Assembly: GCF_032854445.1 (NCBI RefSeq)
Contig: NC_088297.1
Coordinates: 5,269,991-5,333,990, forward strand
Length of the DNA: 64,000 nucleotides
Direction: 5' to 3'
DNA from: Liolophura sinensis
Taxonomy: Eukaryota > Mollusca > Polyplacophora > Chitonida > Chitonidae
This document shows, piece after piece, positions 46,601-57,007 of the stretch (the first letter of the stretch is position 1; every line of letters begins with the position of its first letter). Both the position numbers and the translations under genes were made by a program. Under the pieces are notes generated by a model. It did not search any database. It was not told where the DNA came from and saw only the letters and a program-made list of their open reading frames with translations.

Positions 46601-49600
46601 TCAGGAAAGAACAGTTTTAATTAATGATTGGTTTATTCATTTAACTAAAGACAAAGATGTCTATATTCAAAAGGTGCAAGTACAGCCAATTCAGATAGTT
46701 CTAAAACAAACCCTGATCACCTCAGCCTAGCTAAATCCTGCAAGCTGTACAGCTCCCCCTACAAAAGTACTTGACCACAGTTTTCGCTTGACAGATTTTA
46801 TCGCTTATACAGAGGAACTTAATCGCCGACAAAATACGCTGACAATAACCGCAGCATAAATGTAGTTGCAGATACACTAGGCTGGTTTATCCGTTGATTG
46901 TGGTCAGTAGGTTATGTTATGTGACCTAGTAAATCATGAGACACAAACAAACAGTCACAGATCAACGCAATTCTGTGTTGTTTGATTGGTCAGCTCTGTC
47001 GTCTTGATTCCCGAAATTCGATAGGGGCGGACACGATACGCAGACAGAGTGAAATCGCCGGCGTATTTCTTCACTAGTATCTGACATGTTTGATACAAGC
47101 GAATTTCGAAGCAGACAAGACAAGATCACCTGCAAAATACGCCATCGCCTGCGTAGACACACTAGGCGGATTTTTAAAAATTCACAAACTACACCTGCAC
47201 AAGCGAAAAAATCTGCCTGGTGTGTTCCCAGCTTTATATATAAAGTTACTGGCTACACGCATTCCACCTTTAGTTGCGGATACCGTGATAACAATAAAAA
47301 CTGAAAAGGAAAAAATACTCCTCAAAAATAGAGCCAACCTTTCTTGTGCCTCAAGGAAGAGTCCATGTAACCGTCGCACTCTCAGACTGTGGGGAAATTT
47401 GGCTGTTAGGGCTTCTATACATGCCTGGGAAACATCAAAAGACATTGAAATTTATTCCAGATAAAAAAAAGTAGATAAAACAGTCAAACAGATACACGTT
47501 TGCATGACTTGAGTCAGGTTTTCTTCATGCTATTTATCAAACACCAACCAAGTTTTTTTTTGTGATCAAAATCTTAGCCCTTGCTAAATTGTTTTCCTGA
47601 CAATGAAATCTTTCTGCTGACAAAATCTTGCATGTACTTTAAACTAGACATAGCATCAAAACATGAAAATTTTCACTCAATTTATTACAGAGATACAAAA
47701 TCGTTCACAATTGGTGGGTGTAAGTCCAGTCTAAGTTGAATTTTAGGTATGGTAGAGTTTAAACCTTGAAATCTTATCTCTACTGTCAGCCAATCAGCAT
47801 CAAGTCTGTGTACTTTTAATTGCCTGATTTGTAAGTTTTGTGGTTAGTTTAGCAGTTGAAGAACCACAGCGCATAAAAGCATCCCAAGTAGTCAGGTACC
47901 TGACATAGCTCCTGACCACTGAAACCTGCGGGAAGCTGGATTTAAATCTCTGCATTGACCTTCAAATGCTGCATGTCTTCTTATTAAACCTGGCTACGTT
48001 CATTTAAAGAAATGGTTGGAAATTTCTTTTATGTACCAAAGGTTTCAATATCAAACACAAATACGTGTACTTACGTCTGCTAAGTCAAATCTGCGACAGT
48101 CCAGGGAGGCTATACACACTTGTTCATACACCACCCATACTGCAAACACAACAAGACACAGTTGTTTGTGAATTCAACGTTTATGCAAATTGGACCGGGG
48201 CCAACCTGTCAAATGCCCGTCAAATTTTGCTTACCCGGCTCATCATGATAACGACAGTACAACGTTACCGTAGAAACTGATACATTGTAACGGTGTAGAC
48301 GTTACGCTACAACCTGTTCTTGACGTAACAATGGCTCAAGGTCCCGCTTCACACTAGCGCGACCTCCAAGGGATTAAAAAATATACCGCCTCCCCATTTG
48401 TCAACACTGACAGTAAAATCAGATGAGGACTCCAGAGTTTTTAAAAGTAAAATGTGTAACTTATTTTCTAAATCTTTCTGCAACATTAAATGTAATTTTT
48501 GCAATGAAATTAATTTTTTGCTTTATGCATGGACAAGATGGGGACAAAAACAACTGAAAATTAGTCCCTGTTTTGCACATTCGAATTTGCAAATGATTGT
48601 CACATTTGACATACAATTTCAATAAGGAAAACAACCCTTCATCATAGGAGCATGTTGATTCTTGATTCTTACGTTCATCTCCCAGTTTGTGGCTGTAGTC
48701 CTGTAGAATCTCCTCCCATATCCTCACCACCATGTCTCCTTCACGAACCTGATCCTCTCGCATCTTCCGTAAATAATCTCGCCCTTCTGAAGACAAACCA
48801 GAAAGTAAAAAAAAAATATAAAAAAATTGTAGTAATGCACACTGCATAGGTCTCCTAAAGTATGGTTCCCACAAAGATGTGCACTAAACAATGTGCCTAA
48901 GGTATGGTTCCCACAAAGATGTACACTAAACAATGGCCCTAAGGTATGGTTCCCACAAAGATGTACACTAAACAATGTGCCTAAGGTATGGTTCCCACAA
49001 AGATGTGCACTAAACAATGTGCCTAACGTATGGTTCCCACAAAGATGTACACTAAACAATGTGCCTAAGGTATGGCTCCCACAAAGATGTACACTAGACA
49101 ATGTGCCTAAGGTATGGTTCCCACAAAGATGTACACTAAACAATGGCCCAAGGTATGGTTCCCACAAAGATGTACACTAAACAATGTGCCTAAGGTATGG
49201 TCCCCACAAAGATGCACACTAAACAATGGCCCTAAGGTATGGTTCCCACAAAGATGTACACTAAACAATGTGCCTAAGGCATGGTTCCCACAAAGATGTA
49301 CACTAAATGAAGCATAACACATGTGATACTGGTCACGGAGTCATTATTTACACTTTCAATATACATGTTATGTACATTCAAAGTTTTCATGAAAGTTTAT
49401 AACTGTATTTTTCTGTACTCTATATTTCAGTTTAATAGATGTTCTGACAATAATTTAAAAATTACACAATGTAATGTGCGTTAAAATAGTTATAAATTAA
49501 AGAACAGGATTTCATCAGTTTTCAACCGGGCAGATACAGTAAAATTTCGCATGCGATTTCAATGAACAACAAATGGCCACCGTGGCTGCAATATTCCAGC

Positions 49601-50592
49601 CATATTCATCGTGAGGGCTTGTTTGGAAGGCAGGATGATATCTTACCAAAAAAAATTTAAACTTCAGCAAGTGATATTTTACCTCATTTATTTGTGAAAT
49701 TTTAGGTCATTTACCATAATAAGCTTGGCATTACATTTAACAGGTGATTTCACATTTAACAGGTGATTTCACATTTAACCATTAAATAGGTGATTTCACA
49801 TTTAACCAATAAATAGGTGATTTCACATTTAACCAATAAATAGGTGATTTCACATTTAACAGGTGATTTCACATTTAACCATTAAATAGGTGATTTCACA
49901 TTTAACCAATAAATAGGTGATTTCACATTTAACCAATAAATAGGTGATTTCACATTTAACAGGTGATTTCACATTCTGAACATAACTTACAACTACATGT
50001 ATAATAGCAAAGTTATGAAAGGCATCAAATAAAGGCCATACATAATTATTTAATTCCTTCATGACTCAAATTAAAACCAGCATCAGAACTATCCTGAATT
50101 CTAACGTAGTACAATTTTTCTTTACAACAAACTTCACAATCATACTCTTCGGTACGGCTATATGACCGGTACCATTGCTGGCATCTGGGCCGTTATCCTT
50201 TGGGATGAAGAGAGGGGCCCGTCAGAGCTAGCAGAGCTGACATTGTTTTACAAAGCCTAACTTCAGAGAAATCTTGCACTATAAAATATTGGGTGGTGCC
50301 TGTGTGTATGGTTTACCCGCTCCACAGTTTTTTACTGTGTAAAGGAGGCTCTTCAATGCGATTCTTCAAATTTCCCCGAGAGTGTCGATTTCTGGGCTCA
50401 TTATGATACCAAAGCATGATATTAGTGAACATTAGAATTGTGCCTTGTTTGTAAATCAATTTAAAGCAACTGGGTGGTGTTCCCATGAGCGAGTATGTTG
50501 TTGTCAACGTCCTGATATCAAATATTAACTTATTACATAAAACAAAAGGACAAAAAACTAAATTTACCTTGCCATGTTGAACTTGAGGCCAT
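40616..50592 (-). CDS. EMC2: EMC2 (TTC35), ER membrane protein complex subunit 2
   Basis: Cytosolic TPR subunit of the EMC, the insertase for tail-anchored and multipass membrane proteins at the ER. Exons from high to low: 50592-50568, 48786-48673, 48139-48075, 47424-47339, 46433-46376, 44642-44557, 44155-44014, 42855-42745, 42233-42129, 40711-40616. All junctions are AG/GT (exon 4 donor GTTGGC is weak) and phases agree, giving 295 residues against 297 in human. Recognisable segments: [116 protein letters not shown]; these follow the TPR helices of the family. The start at 50592 gives MASSSTWQ, the only in-phase ATG next to a donor fitting exon 2. Exon 9's donor is the last unit of a long tandem array in intron 9. 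Divergently paired with DNALI1. Confidence 0.94.
40840..42131 (-). repeat. 38-bp array of recursive-splice-like units in EMC2 intron 9
   Basis: 34 units plus the real exon 9 donor as the 35th and last member (42127-42131). On the gene strand each unit includes GGCTCATTTTGTCAG directly followed by GTAAGGGAAGC. The GT dinucleotide is lost in one unit (near 41748) and other units change flanking bases (GTGAGG near 41178, 41252 and 41557). Period 37-38 bp. The array covers most of the intron between exons 9 and 10. Confidence 0.95.
42267..42405 (-). mobile_element. SINE with internal deletion
   Basis: Reverse tail TTTATTTGATTGGTGTTTTA, then CATTATGGAGGG joined to AAGTTGGACTTGAACTCAC; middle domain lost. 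In EMC2 intron 8, about 30 bp before exon 9 on the gene strand. Confidence 0.78.
42455..42690. repeat. direct duplication of about 120 bp in EMC2 intron 8
   Basis: TACCAGCTCGAACATCACAC and AACTTGCCAAAGGTTAGTGG occur at about 42460-42550 and again at 42585-42680. Confidence 0.85.
43035..43340. repeat. diverged direct duplication in EMC2 intron 7
   Basis: GCACATGACCTGA, GAAGCACTTCAACCTTG, GTTCAATTCCTCAGTTTACC and ACAGATTAGTT near 43040-43165 recur with changes at 43223-43335. Confidence 0.6.
43618..43890 (-). mobile_element. SINE, full length
   Basis: Reverse copy ending GTTAACCAACTGAGCCACAA; flanked by CCAGATAAAA and CCAGATTAAA as an imperfect target duplication. In EMC2 intron 7. Confidence 0.92.
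44765..45140. repeat. 51-bp tandem repeat, about 7 copies, in EMC2 intron 5
   Basis: Unit AAGTCACAGGATTTACATCA, CAGAAGGTTAGCTGATGACA, GACAGATAGCT; period 51 bp, which keeps a 17-residue plus-strand frame open ([12 protein letters not shown]). Judged non-coding. Confidence 0.92.
45150..46375. other. rest of EMC2 intron 5
   Basis: Contains a short duplicate (CTTTCAGACAGGAT...CCTCCCTTGACA) at 45886-45940, a C-rich run near 46320-46366 (sense strand poly(G)) just past the exon 5 donor, and otherwise nothing recognised. Confidence 0.5.
46440..47330. other. EMC2 intron 4 with a degenerate inverted repeat
   Basis: ATCGCCGGCGTATTTC near 47054 and its diverged complement AAAATACGCCATCGCC near 47134, together with CGAAATTCG/CGAATTTCG pairs at 47012 and 47100, suggest an old MITE. 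No gene seen. Confidence 0.35.
47715..47822 (-). mobile_element. MITE-like element, partial, reverse copy
   Basis: GAGTTTAAACC, CTTATCTCTACTGTCAGCCA and ATCAGCATCAAGTCTGTGTA match the complement of the left half of the element at 12385. Confidence 0.5.
48850..49305. repeat. 42-bp tandem repeat, about 11 copies, in EMC2 intron 1
   Basis: Unit AATGTGCCTAAGGTATGGTT plus CCCACAAAGATGTACACTAAAC in part; period about 42 bp. The period being a multiple of 3 gives long frames on both strands. Ends about 60 bp from the exon 2 acceptor. Confidence 0.93.
49610..49730 (+). mobile_element. dispersed repeat family B, copy 4, next to a tandem array
   Basis: GGAAGGCAGGATGATATCTT, ACTTCAGCAAGTGATATTTT and GAAATTTTAGGTCATTTACC match family B. 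The 27-bp array starts at once after it. Confidence 0.58.
49735..49980. repeat. 27-bp/19-bp composite tandem repeat in EMC2 intron 1
   Basis: AGGTGATTTCACATTTAAC alone (19 bp) alternates with the same plus CAATAAAT (27 bp); the pattern 19-27-27-27 appears twice, a higher-order repeat. Confidence 0.88.
49985..50567. other. 5' part of EMC2 intron 1, nothing recognised
   Basis: AT-rich sequence after exon 1 of EMC2. No repeat or second exon recognised. Confidence 0.5.
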
Positions 50593-50784
50593 GTTTCTTG
50601 TTCGGTAATCTCCGGTGGTTTTCGGAAGACAGGTAACGACGGAAGTTGCGCTAGCTATGTGCGCCTGTAGGTGTTGTTATGGTAACGACACGCCAAAGCA
50701 CAGAGATAAACTTCGGAGGGCAGGCCGTGTTGATCTCAGTTTTACGCTCGTGTCGCAAAGATACCACACCAGAAATTAGCCAAG
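50593..50784. promoter_or_regulatory. bidirectional promoter gap between EMC2 and DNALI1
   Basis: Only 192 bp separate the two opposing start codons. The gap contains an X-box-like site (see 50673), a further GGTAAC half site near 50630 and two ETS-type CGGAAG cores near 50625 and 50640. It is less AT-rich than the surrounding DNA. A housekeeping gene and a ciliary gene therefore share one compact control region. Confidence 0.65.
50673..50686. promoter_or_regulatory. X-box-like RFX binding site upstream of DNALI1
   Basis: GTTGTTATGGTAAC has the RFX X-box architecture of two inverted half sites; the right half GGTAAC is perfect and the left half GTTGTT differs from GTTGCC. It lies about 99 bp before the DNALI1 ATG. 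RFX factors are the known activators of axonemal genes in animals, so the context supports the call. Confidence 0.6.
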
Positions 50785-53700
50785 ATGATTCCACCAAATG
50801 CTTCCCTCGTTAAATATGACAACCCAGTGTTGGTTAGCAGAAATACGGACAAGAAAACACCACGGGTAAGTTTGATATTTCATACTGAAAGCGCAAATCG
50901 TGCATTCGCTCTAGCAGATCCCGCTCGAGTATAGTAATCAAATTCTATAACGCTGACCTCCAATGTTGATTATTTTTCCGAAACCAAACGAAAAATTTAT
51001 GTGTGCTCATGTATTTGCTCCACAGAGAGTTCTACCAGTTTCATCATTCAGTGTTCAGTTGTTCAGTTAAATAAAATTGCGGTGAAAATTCCAGAAAATT
51101 AAGAATTGAAAGGCTGCAACTGTGCTTGTCACTTTCCCCTGGAAAATTTTCGGTTGATCACTTGCAATTTATTCATTCAGAAAGGTCTGCTGGATAGGCC
51201 ATGTCTACTATTGTACATGCAGCCTACATCGTTTGTGTATGTGATCTTATTTTATTGAAGTAAATCTCTGAATGGGAGTTTCAGTGATTATTTATATTAC
51301 AGGCTCGAGCCCTAAGGGTCAGCCCAACACCGCCAACAGGGGCGGGTCCAGTACCCAACCCTCCCGCCAAACAGAAACTCCCCCCAATGGATTCCAAAAA
51401 TGTACAGCAGACAGATGAAATCCTCAATTCAATCTTACCTCCCAAGTAAGTTTTTATACAGACACAGATAAAACAATTTCATACACTGCTGGTGTGGATT
51501 AAAAACATACTCCCATTTCCTAACTTAAAAATTGCCAAGACTGTGGTATACCCAGGTGGGGCTCTGTTGTGGGTCAGCTCTGTCTAGCCAGCAACTGAAA
51601 TACAGATTCTGGAGCTTACTTTAATTAGTCTGACAGCTTGCAGAATTTCACTTAATTTCACAAGTAGGTACATTATGTGTAATGTGTTTCAACTTCCTGC
51701 GTATGTTCTCTTTTTCTTCTTATATTTGCAGTACATTTCGCTTGTTGCAAAGTAACTAGAAAAAATGTTTTATTACTACAGTAAAAAAAACAGACCCACC
51801 TTAGTGATACTAAATAGAAATGAGCCACTTATGACCCAGAGCCTAATGTAGACTGATCACTGTGGCAGACTGTACCATTAAGAAGAGTTTGTTATCATAT
51901 GTTTGAGTGTAACATACCCCGCAAGGTAAATGCTTTTGTTACTTTTAAAGTTTAACATTATGTAAGCCTAAATATGACTGTTGTAGCTGGAACCTTGCTT
52001 GTAAAGCTGACCTGGAAAGTGTAGGAATTGCATGTATTCCTTTATTACATCACAATTATCGCTATACCTGTGCTCATGAAACATATATAAAGTCCACACC
52101 CATTGCAATGTTACAGAAGAAAGTGATGTGTTCTGCTGTCATTTGGACCATTTTTGTAGCTTGTCCTCGAGTCTCACATTGCTAATGTGTTGCCTTCCTT
52201 GCAGAGAATGGACAGAGAATGGTCAGTTGTGGGTACAGCAGGTGTCCAGCACTCCGGCAACCCGACTGGATGTGGTCAACCTTCAGGAGGAGCTGGACAG
52301 AAGGTTACAACAGAGACAGGCCCGGGAGACTGGCATCTGTCCTGTCCGCAGGGAACTCTACTCACAGTGCTTCGGTAACTCCCCTATTATCATCATTATT
52401 ATACATGTATATAAGAAACTATGCTGCAAGCCTTGTACTGGCGAGTCCCTCACATCAAGGTTTGCAGACCCAAACCAAGTGGGGAAGGACGAATTCCAAA
52501 AGGCCATTTCTGATTAAAATAAAAAATTGAAATATGGTTGAAGAGCTCACTTCTGGGCCGTATAAATGAAAATTTTCACCATCTCATAAATGTTATTCTA
52601 AGATAAAAGTTTCAGATTTTCTAGTCCCAGAATTGAAATGTAAGCATTGTGACGAGAGTTTAAATTTTGACTTACATGCACATCAGAAATGGCTTTGTGG
52701 AATCGGCCTCTGCTTTTAAAGCATGACTGCCATGGTAGTTACATACAAGTAATGCTACTCCATCTGTTACATACAAGTAATGCTACTCCATCTGTTACAA
52801 GTAATGCTACTCCATCTGCTACATACAAGTAATGCTACTCCATCTGTTACATACAAGTAATGCTACTCCATCTGTTACATGCAAGTAATGCTACTCCATC
52901 TGTTACATACAAGTAATGCTACTCCATCTGTTACATACAAGTAATGCTACTCCATCTGTTACAAACAAGTAATGCTACTCCATATGCAAGGGTTTCCGAG
53001 GGTTCCATCATTTCATCATTTTAATTAGACAAAATAATATATCGTATTTGCCCCTTAACTAATTCCCCAAAATTTTATTTTTAGAGGCAAATATTTCTCA
53101 TAAATTATATTACTTTTGGTGTTGATATGCACATTTTTCCAGTTGTATATCATCTTATCTTCCAAACAAACTTTTTTTGAATCGTTAGAACAAGCAAAAT
53201 AAGTGACTTCATCATGGACAAAATTTTATGGTCAAACACAGAATCAGTATTGGCATTTGTCTTTCCAGATGAGTTGATTCGCCAGGTAACCATAAACTGT
53301 GCTGAGCGTGGTCTCCTATTACTGAGGGTGAGAGACGAGATCAGAATGACAATTGCTGCCTACCAGACACTGTATGAGAGCAGCGTGGCATTCGGCATGA
53401 GGAAGGCTCTTATGGCAGAGCAAGGTAAAGCTGACATGGAGAAAAAGGTGAGTACTCAAGTTTGTATTGGTCATATCCGCAAACCAGGAAATGAAGGGGC
53501 AGTGGCCTAAGTCATAAGTGTGTACAGCTCCACTAATATTTTTTGCTGATTTTGAATATACTCATGAATCTTCACAGAGAGAATAATTGTTAATGACCAT
53601 AAAGGTATTATTCTTCAAATTTTGAAAGTAAAATTTAATGCTGTTTAAAATGCTGTAATTTCTGCATCCTTATAGCACTTTTTTCCTGTATTTTTATTTA

Positions 53701-55003
53701 TTGCATAAGAATTATTCTGTTATTCAGTATATATGACAATTTATTTTAACTTTATTTAGACTTTATGTACTTTTTTAAGAAAGAATAAACTTCAGATGTT
53801 TTTAATTTCAAATGTGTAAGACTTAATGTTAAGTTAAGAATGCAATGCGTAAAAAGTGGTAAGTCAGGAGGTATATCAGATAACTGCCAAAGGTCAGTGG
53901 TTTACACTTGGCACTCTGATTTCTTCCACCCATACTAAAACCTGACTCCCTCTCCGGACGTACGTGGGAAGGTCTGCCAGAAACCTGCGGATGGTCGTGG
54001 GTTACCCCGGGCTCTGCCTGGTTTCCTCCCACTAATGCTGGCTGCCGTCGTGTAAGTGAAATATTCTTGAGTACGGCGTAAAACACCAATCAAATAAATA
54101 AATAAATAAATAAAACCTGACCGCCATCATATATGTAAAAAATCATTCAGCAGCCAAATAAACAAACAAAATAATCTGTATGTTTCTGATTGATCTCATC
54201 GCTTCAGATTGGAGACTTGGAGCAAGAAAAGCGTGAGCTTGAGAAGAACGTGAACGAGCTGAAAGCAAAGTGTGAACAGATTGAGAAGAGAGCAGCTGAA
54301 CAGAGACAGGTAGAGGAGAAGAAACACACTGAGGAGATCCAGTTCTTAAAGAGAACAAACCAGCAGCTCAAGGTAAGGCTTTAATGAACTCACCAGGCAA
54401 CACTGTTGTGCTCCAACCCACAGACGCTTTGGATATCCACTTTAAATGCAGTTTTAACATCGCCATGCGCTTAGGCTAAAATTAAAAGTTTTCTGTTTCG
54501 GGTAACAGGCTCAGTTTGTCAATTGTCTTTATCAAGTGTACTAAAACTAAGTGAATTAAACACAGCATATCATGATATATCTCATGTGTAGATCGCCATA
54601 CATTTACAATGGCATGCCAACCCTAGCAGCCTCAGTTAAAGTGGACGCTAAATTCATGGAATAACACAGCCGTTTGCCTAGAAAAAACACTACCAAAAAC
54701 ATGAAACAAGGGTATTCTGCCTTATCATCTGGCTCTAGATCGGGGGGGGGGGGGGGGGGGGGGGGGGGGCTCTGCTGTTTTATAGGATACACTGAGTTGC
54801 TCCCCTTGTCTTTCGCAGTGTAGTGATTCGCTTGATTGTTCAGAGCAAGCAAAGTTTTTTCACGAATGTCTTATAAAAAGGCTGCTGAACTCCACGTGTT
54901 TCCACTCATGTGGTAAATGTTGAGTTGCTTTGTTGTGACTTTCACTCTTTTACTGTTTTCTTCACAGACTCAGCTGGAAGGTATAATTGCACCCAAGAAG
55001 TAA
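50785..55003 (+). CDS. DNALI1: DNALI1, axonemal dynein light intermediate chain (p28)
   Basis: Light chain of the inner dynein arms of motile cilia and flagella, binding inner-arm dynein heavy chains. Exons: 50785-50865, 51303-51445, 52205-52374, 53269-53447, 54208-54372, 54968-55003, all AG/GT and in phase, giving 257 residues (human about 258). The N-terminus MIPPNASLVKYDNPVLVSRN is nearly the family signature; the middle has REWTENG-type and RETGICPVRRELYSQCFDEL segments, then INCAERGLLLLRVRDEIRMT. Residues from about 190 form a long coiled coil rich in Lys, Glu and Gln (EKRELEKNVNELKAKCEQIE), ending in GIIAPKK. Intron 3 holds a 28-bp array, intron 4 a SINE and intron 5 a 28-base G run on the sense strand. 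Head-to-head with EMC2. Confidence 0.95.
51446..52204. other. DNALI1 intron 2, nothing recognised
   Basis: AT-rich intron without SINE or array. Confidence 0.5.
52736..52985. repeat. 28-bp tandem repeat, about 9 copies, in DNALI1 intron 3
   Basis: Unit TACAAGTAATGCTACTCCAT plus CTGTTACA, period 28 bp; one unit near 52795 lacks CATA. Confidence 0.92.
53035..53195 (-). mobile_element. dispersed repeat family B, copy 5, reverse, next to the 28-bp array
   Basis: Reverse complement reads GTTTGGAAGATAAGATGATA, TCAACACCAAAAGTAATATA, AATATTTGCCTCTAAAAAT. In its own orientation the array follows it, as at 49610. Confidence 0.55.
53938..54116 (+). mobile_element. SINE, 3' two thirds
   Basis: CTCCCTCTCCGGACGTACGT to (AAAT)n; AAAACCTGAC before it and AAAACCTGACC after it is the likely target duplication. 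In DNALI1 intron 4. Confidence 0.88.
54742..54769 (+). repeat. 28-base G run on the sense strand of DNALI1 intron 5
   Basis: An uninterrupted run of G between ATC and CTC. In RNA or single-stranded DNA it could fold as a G-quadruplex. The exact length is uncertain because homopolymers are error-prone in assemblies. Confidence 0.85.
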
Positions 55004-55236
55004 TCACATTGGCTAATAAACTGCCGACACTGCTTGAAATTTGTCATCGAAGGAAATTGGAGTCACTGGGGATCACCTGCACATTTGGGACAGTCTAAAC
55101 CGTTTTCACAGACATTGAGATACATTGAGATATGGAGATGAAAACTGTTTCTACTGATTCAACAGAAAGAGTTGTGCAGAGAAACTGTTATTACATATGT
55201 ATAAATTTGTAAATAATAATTATTATTACATTACTT

Positions 55237-55242
55237 AATAAA
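55237..55242 (+). terminator. DNALI1 poly(A) signal AATAAA
   Basis: Canonical AATAAA 234 bp after the DNALI1 stop codon, in an AT-rich 3' UTR. It is the first canonical hexamer on the gene strand after the stop that I find. Confidence 0.5.
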
Positions 55243-55527
55243 TCCGCTGATTGGCAAATGCTGCTGGTCAAAATAGCTGTTATAAAAAATGGTAAACTAT
55301 TTTTATGTCAGTTTACATGAATGACTCTTGTTTTAATCCAAATTTTAAGTAGATTGAACTATTTAACTTCATTCTGTGGAGACAAAAATGTTTCTGTGAA
55401 TTTTGGTGTTTCATTATCATTTGTTATCATTTTTCTACAGAATAAAGTGAAAACGTGTTAGAAATCTTATGCAAAAGCCCTATCTTTTCTGTCTGGAGTT
55501 TAATATGTCTGAACATGCATTCTGTAG

Positions 55528-55640
55528 ATTGTGAGTGTCCTCTGAGCTCGGACCGGTTTCCTGCCACCATATAATGCTGGCTGCTGTCATAAAAGTGAAA
55601 TATATTCTTGAGTACAGCAAAAATCACCTGTCAAATAAAT
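55528..55640 (+). mobile_element. SINE tail fragment, downstream of DNALI1
   Basis: GTCCTCTGAGCTCGGACCGG, then ATAATGCTGGCTGCTGTCAT and AGTACAGCAAAAATCACC; a diverged tail only. Confidence 0.75.
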
Positions 55641-55839
55641 AATAGGTCAGAAAAGTGTTAATCTCTTACATAGTCTCAATGTACATGTAGGAGTTTTCTT
55701 TGCCTTTTTAGGGCGAGTTCTGGAAAGTTTATTAAATCTTGAACTGAATTTTTTAAACTCTCTTCATCACACGTGTGGAATAAGTAACAATTACCTCCAG
55801 CATTGGATGAATAATATATTTGATACAGAAGAAATTTGT

Positions 55840-55960
55840 TTTATCTATTTATATGATTGGAACTCTGAGCCATACTCGAGAACATCTCACTTATACGACC
55901 GCGGTCAGCATTATGGTGGGAGGAAACCGAGCAGAGCCCAGGGGAAACCCATGACTAGAA
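55840..55960 (-). mobile_element. SINE fragment, diverged
   Basis: Reverse TTTATATGATTGGAACTCTG, CACTTATACGACCGCGGTCA and AAACCGAGCAGAGCCCAGGG; no head. Confidence 0.75.
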
Positions 55961-56078
55961 GCAATCTGTGACTTGTGTAGTTGTCAGATGAAGTTGTCAA
56001 AGGTTTTTTTTTTTTTGTTTTTTGTTAAAACACAATGAAAGTATATGTAAAAGGTTTATAGCGCGGAGAAAAGGTTTA

Positions 56079-56338
56079 TTTATTTATTTATTTGATTTGT
56101 GTTTTACGCCGTACTCAAGAATATTTCACTTATACGACGGCGGCCAGCATAATGGTGGGTGGAAACCGGGCAGAGCCCGGGGGAAACCCACGACCATCCG
56201 CAGGTTAATGGCAGACCTTCCCACTTACGGCCGGAGAGGAAGCCAGCATGAGCTGGACTTGAACTCACAGCGACCGCATTGGTGAGAGGCTCCTGGGTCA
56301 TTACGCTGCGCTAGCGCGCTAACCGACTGAGCCACGGA
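56079..56338 (-). mobile_element. SINE, full length, 14-bp target-site duplication
   Basis: GGAGAAAAGGTTTA at 56065-56078 and 56339-56352 flanks it exactly, dating it after the surrounding composite repeat. The head in reverse ends GACTGAGCCACGGA. Confidence 0.95.
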
Positions 56339-56724
56339 GGAGAAAAGGTTTACACCACGGAGAAAAGCGTTACACCAATCGAGGAGAAAAACATTTCCAC
56401 CACGGAGAGAAGATTTATGCATCGGTGGAAACATATTTGTTTAATTATTTATTTATTTATTTTTTGTTTACGAAGTTTTAAGGCTGTATGTATTGTTTTT
56501 GTGTGTTTTGTTTCTGTGTCTGCGTTTGTTCATTTTTGCTTTAAATCTTTCGAAATGTTGTTTACATTTTCTACTAATTTGTAATAATTCCTAAGTTTTT
56601 CTATTAAAAATTATCATTAAGAAAAAAAATAATGAAAAGTACATACAAAAACGAACTAACGCAGGCACAGAAACAAAGTAGACAGACCAGATAAACAGTC
56701 ATAAACTTTAAAAAAAAAAAAAAA

Positions 56725-57001
56725 GAGGGGTCTCCGTGGCTCAGTCGGTTAGCGCGCTAGCACAGCGTAATGACCCAGGAGTCTCTCACCGATGCGGTCG
56801 CTGTGAGTTCAAGTCCAGCTCATGCTGGCTTCCTCTCCGGCCGTACGTGGGAAGGTCTGCCAACAACCTGCGGATGGTCGTGGGTTTCCCCTGGGCTCTG
56901 CCCGGTTTCCACCCACCATAATGCTGGCCGCCGTCGTATAAGTGAAATATTCTTGAGTACGGCGTAAAACACCAATCAAATAAATAAAAATAAATAAATA
57001 A
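56725..57001 (+). mobile_element. SINE, full length, reference copy
   Basis: Best-preserved copy and so described here: a tRNA-like head with A box (TGGCTCAGTCGG) and B box (GAGTTCAAGTCC); a middle block GGCCGTACGTGGGAAGGTCT, CAACCTGCGGATGGTCGTGG; then the tail domain CATAATGCTGGCCGCCGTCG, GAAATATTCTTGAGTACGGC, AACACCAATCAAATAAAT. Length about 265-275 bp. The 3' domain is far commoner than the head, as expected for 5' truncation by LINE-dependent retroposition. The tail looks like the widespread molluscan SINE tail domains; the family name was not checked. Confidence 0.95.
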
Positions 57002-57007
57002 AAAAAA

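Noticed and set aside
47090-47464. Plus-strand frame of 124 codons
   Set aside because: It runs antisense over EMC2 exon 4 and shows no domain; the minus strand carries the real exon with correct splice phases.
56104-56301. Recurring small frame [20 protein letters not shown] at many sites
   Set aside because: It is the translated SINE itself (also at 24364, 35272, 56770 and 61643), not a gene family.
56725-57001. tRNA genes at the SINE heads
   Set aside because: A and B boxes are present, but the heads are degenerate, lack a full cloverleaf and are always followed by the SINE body.
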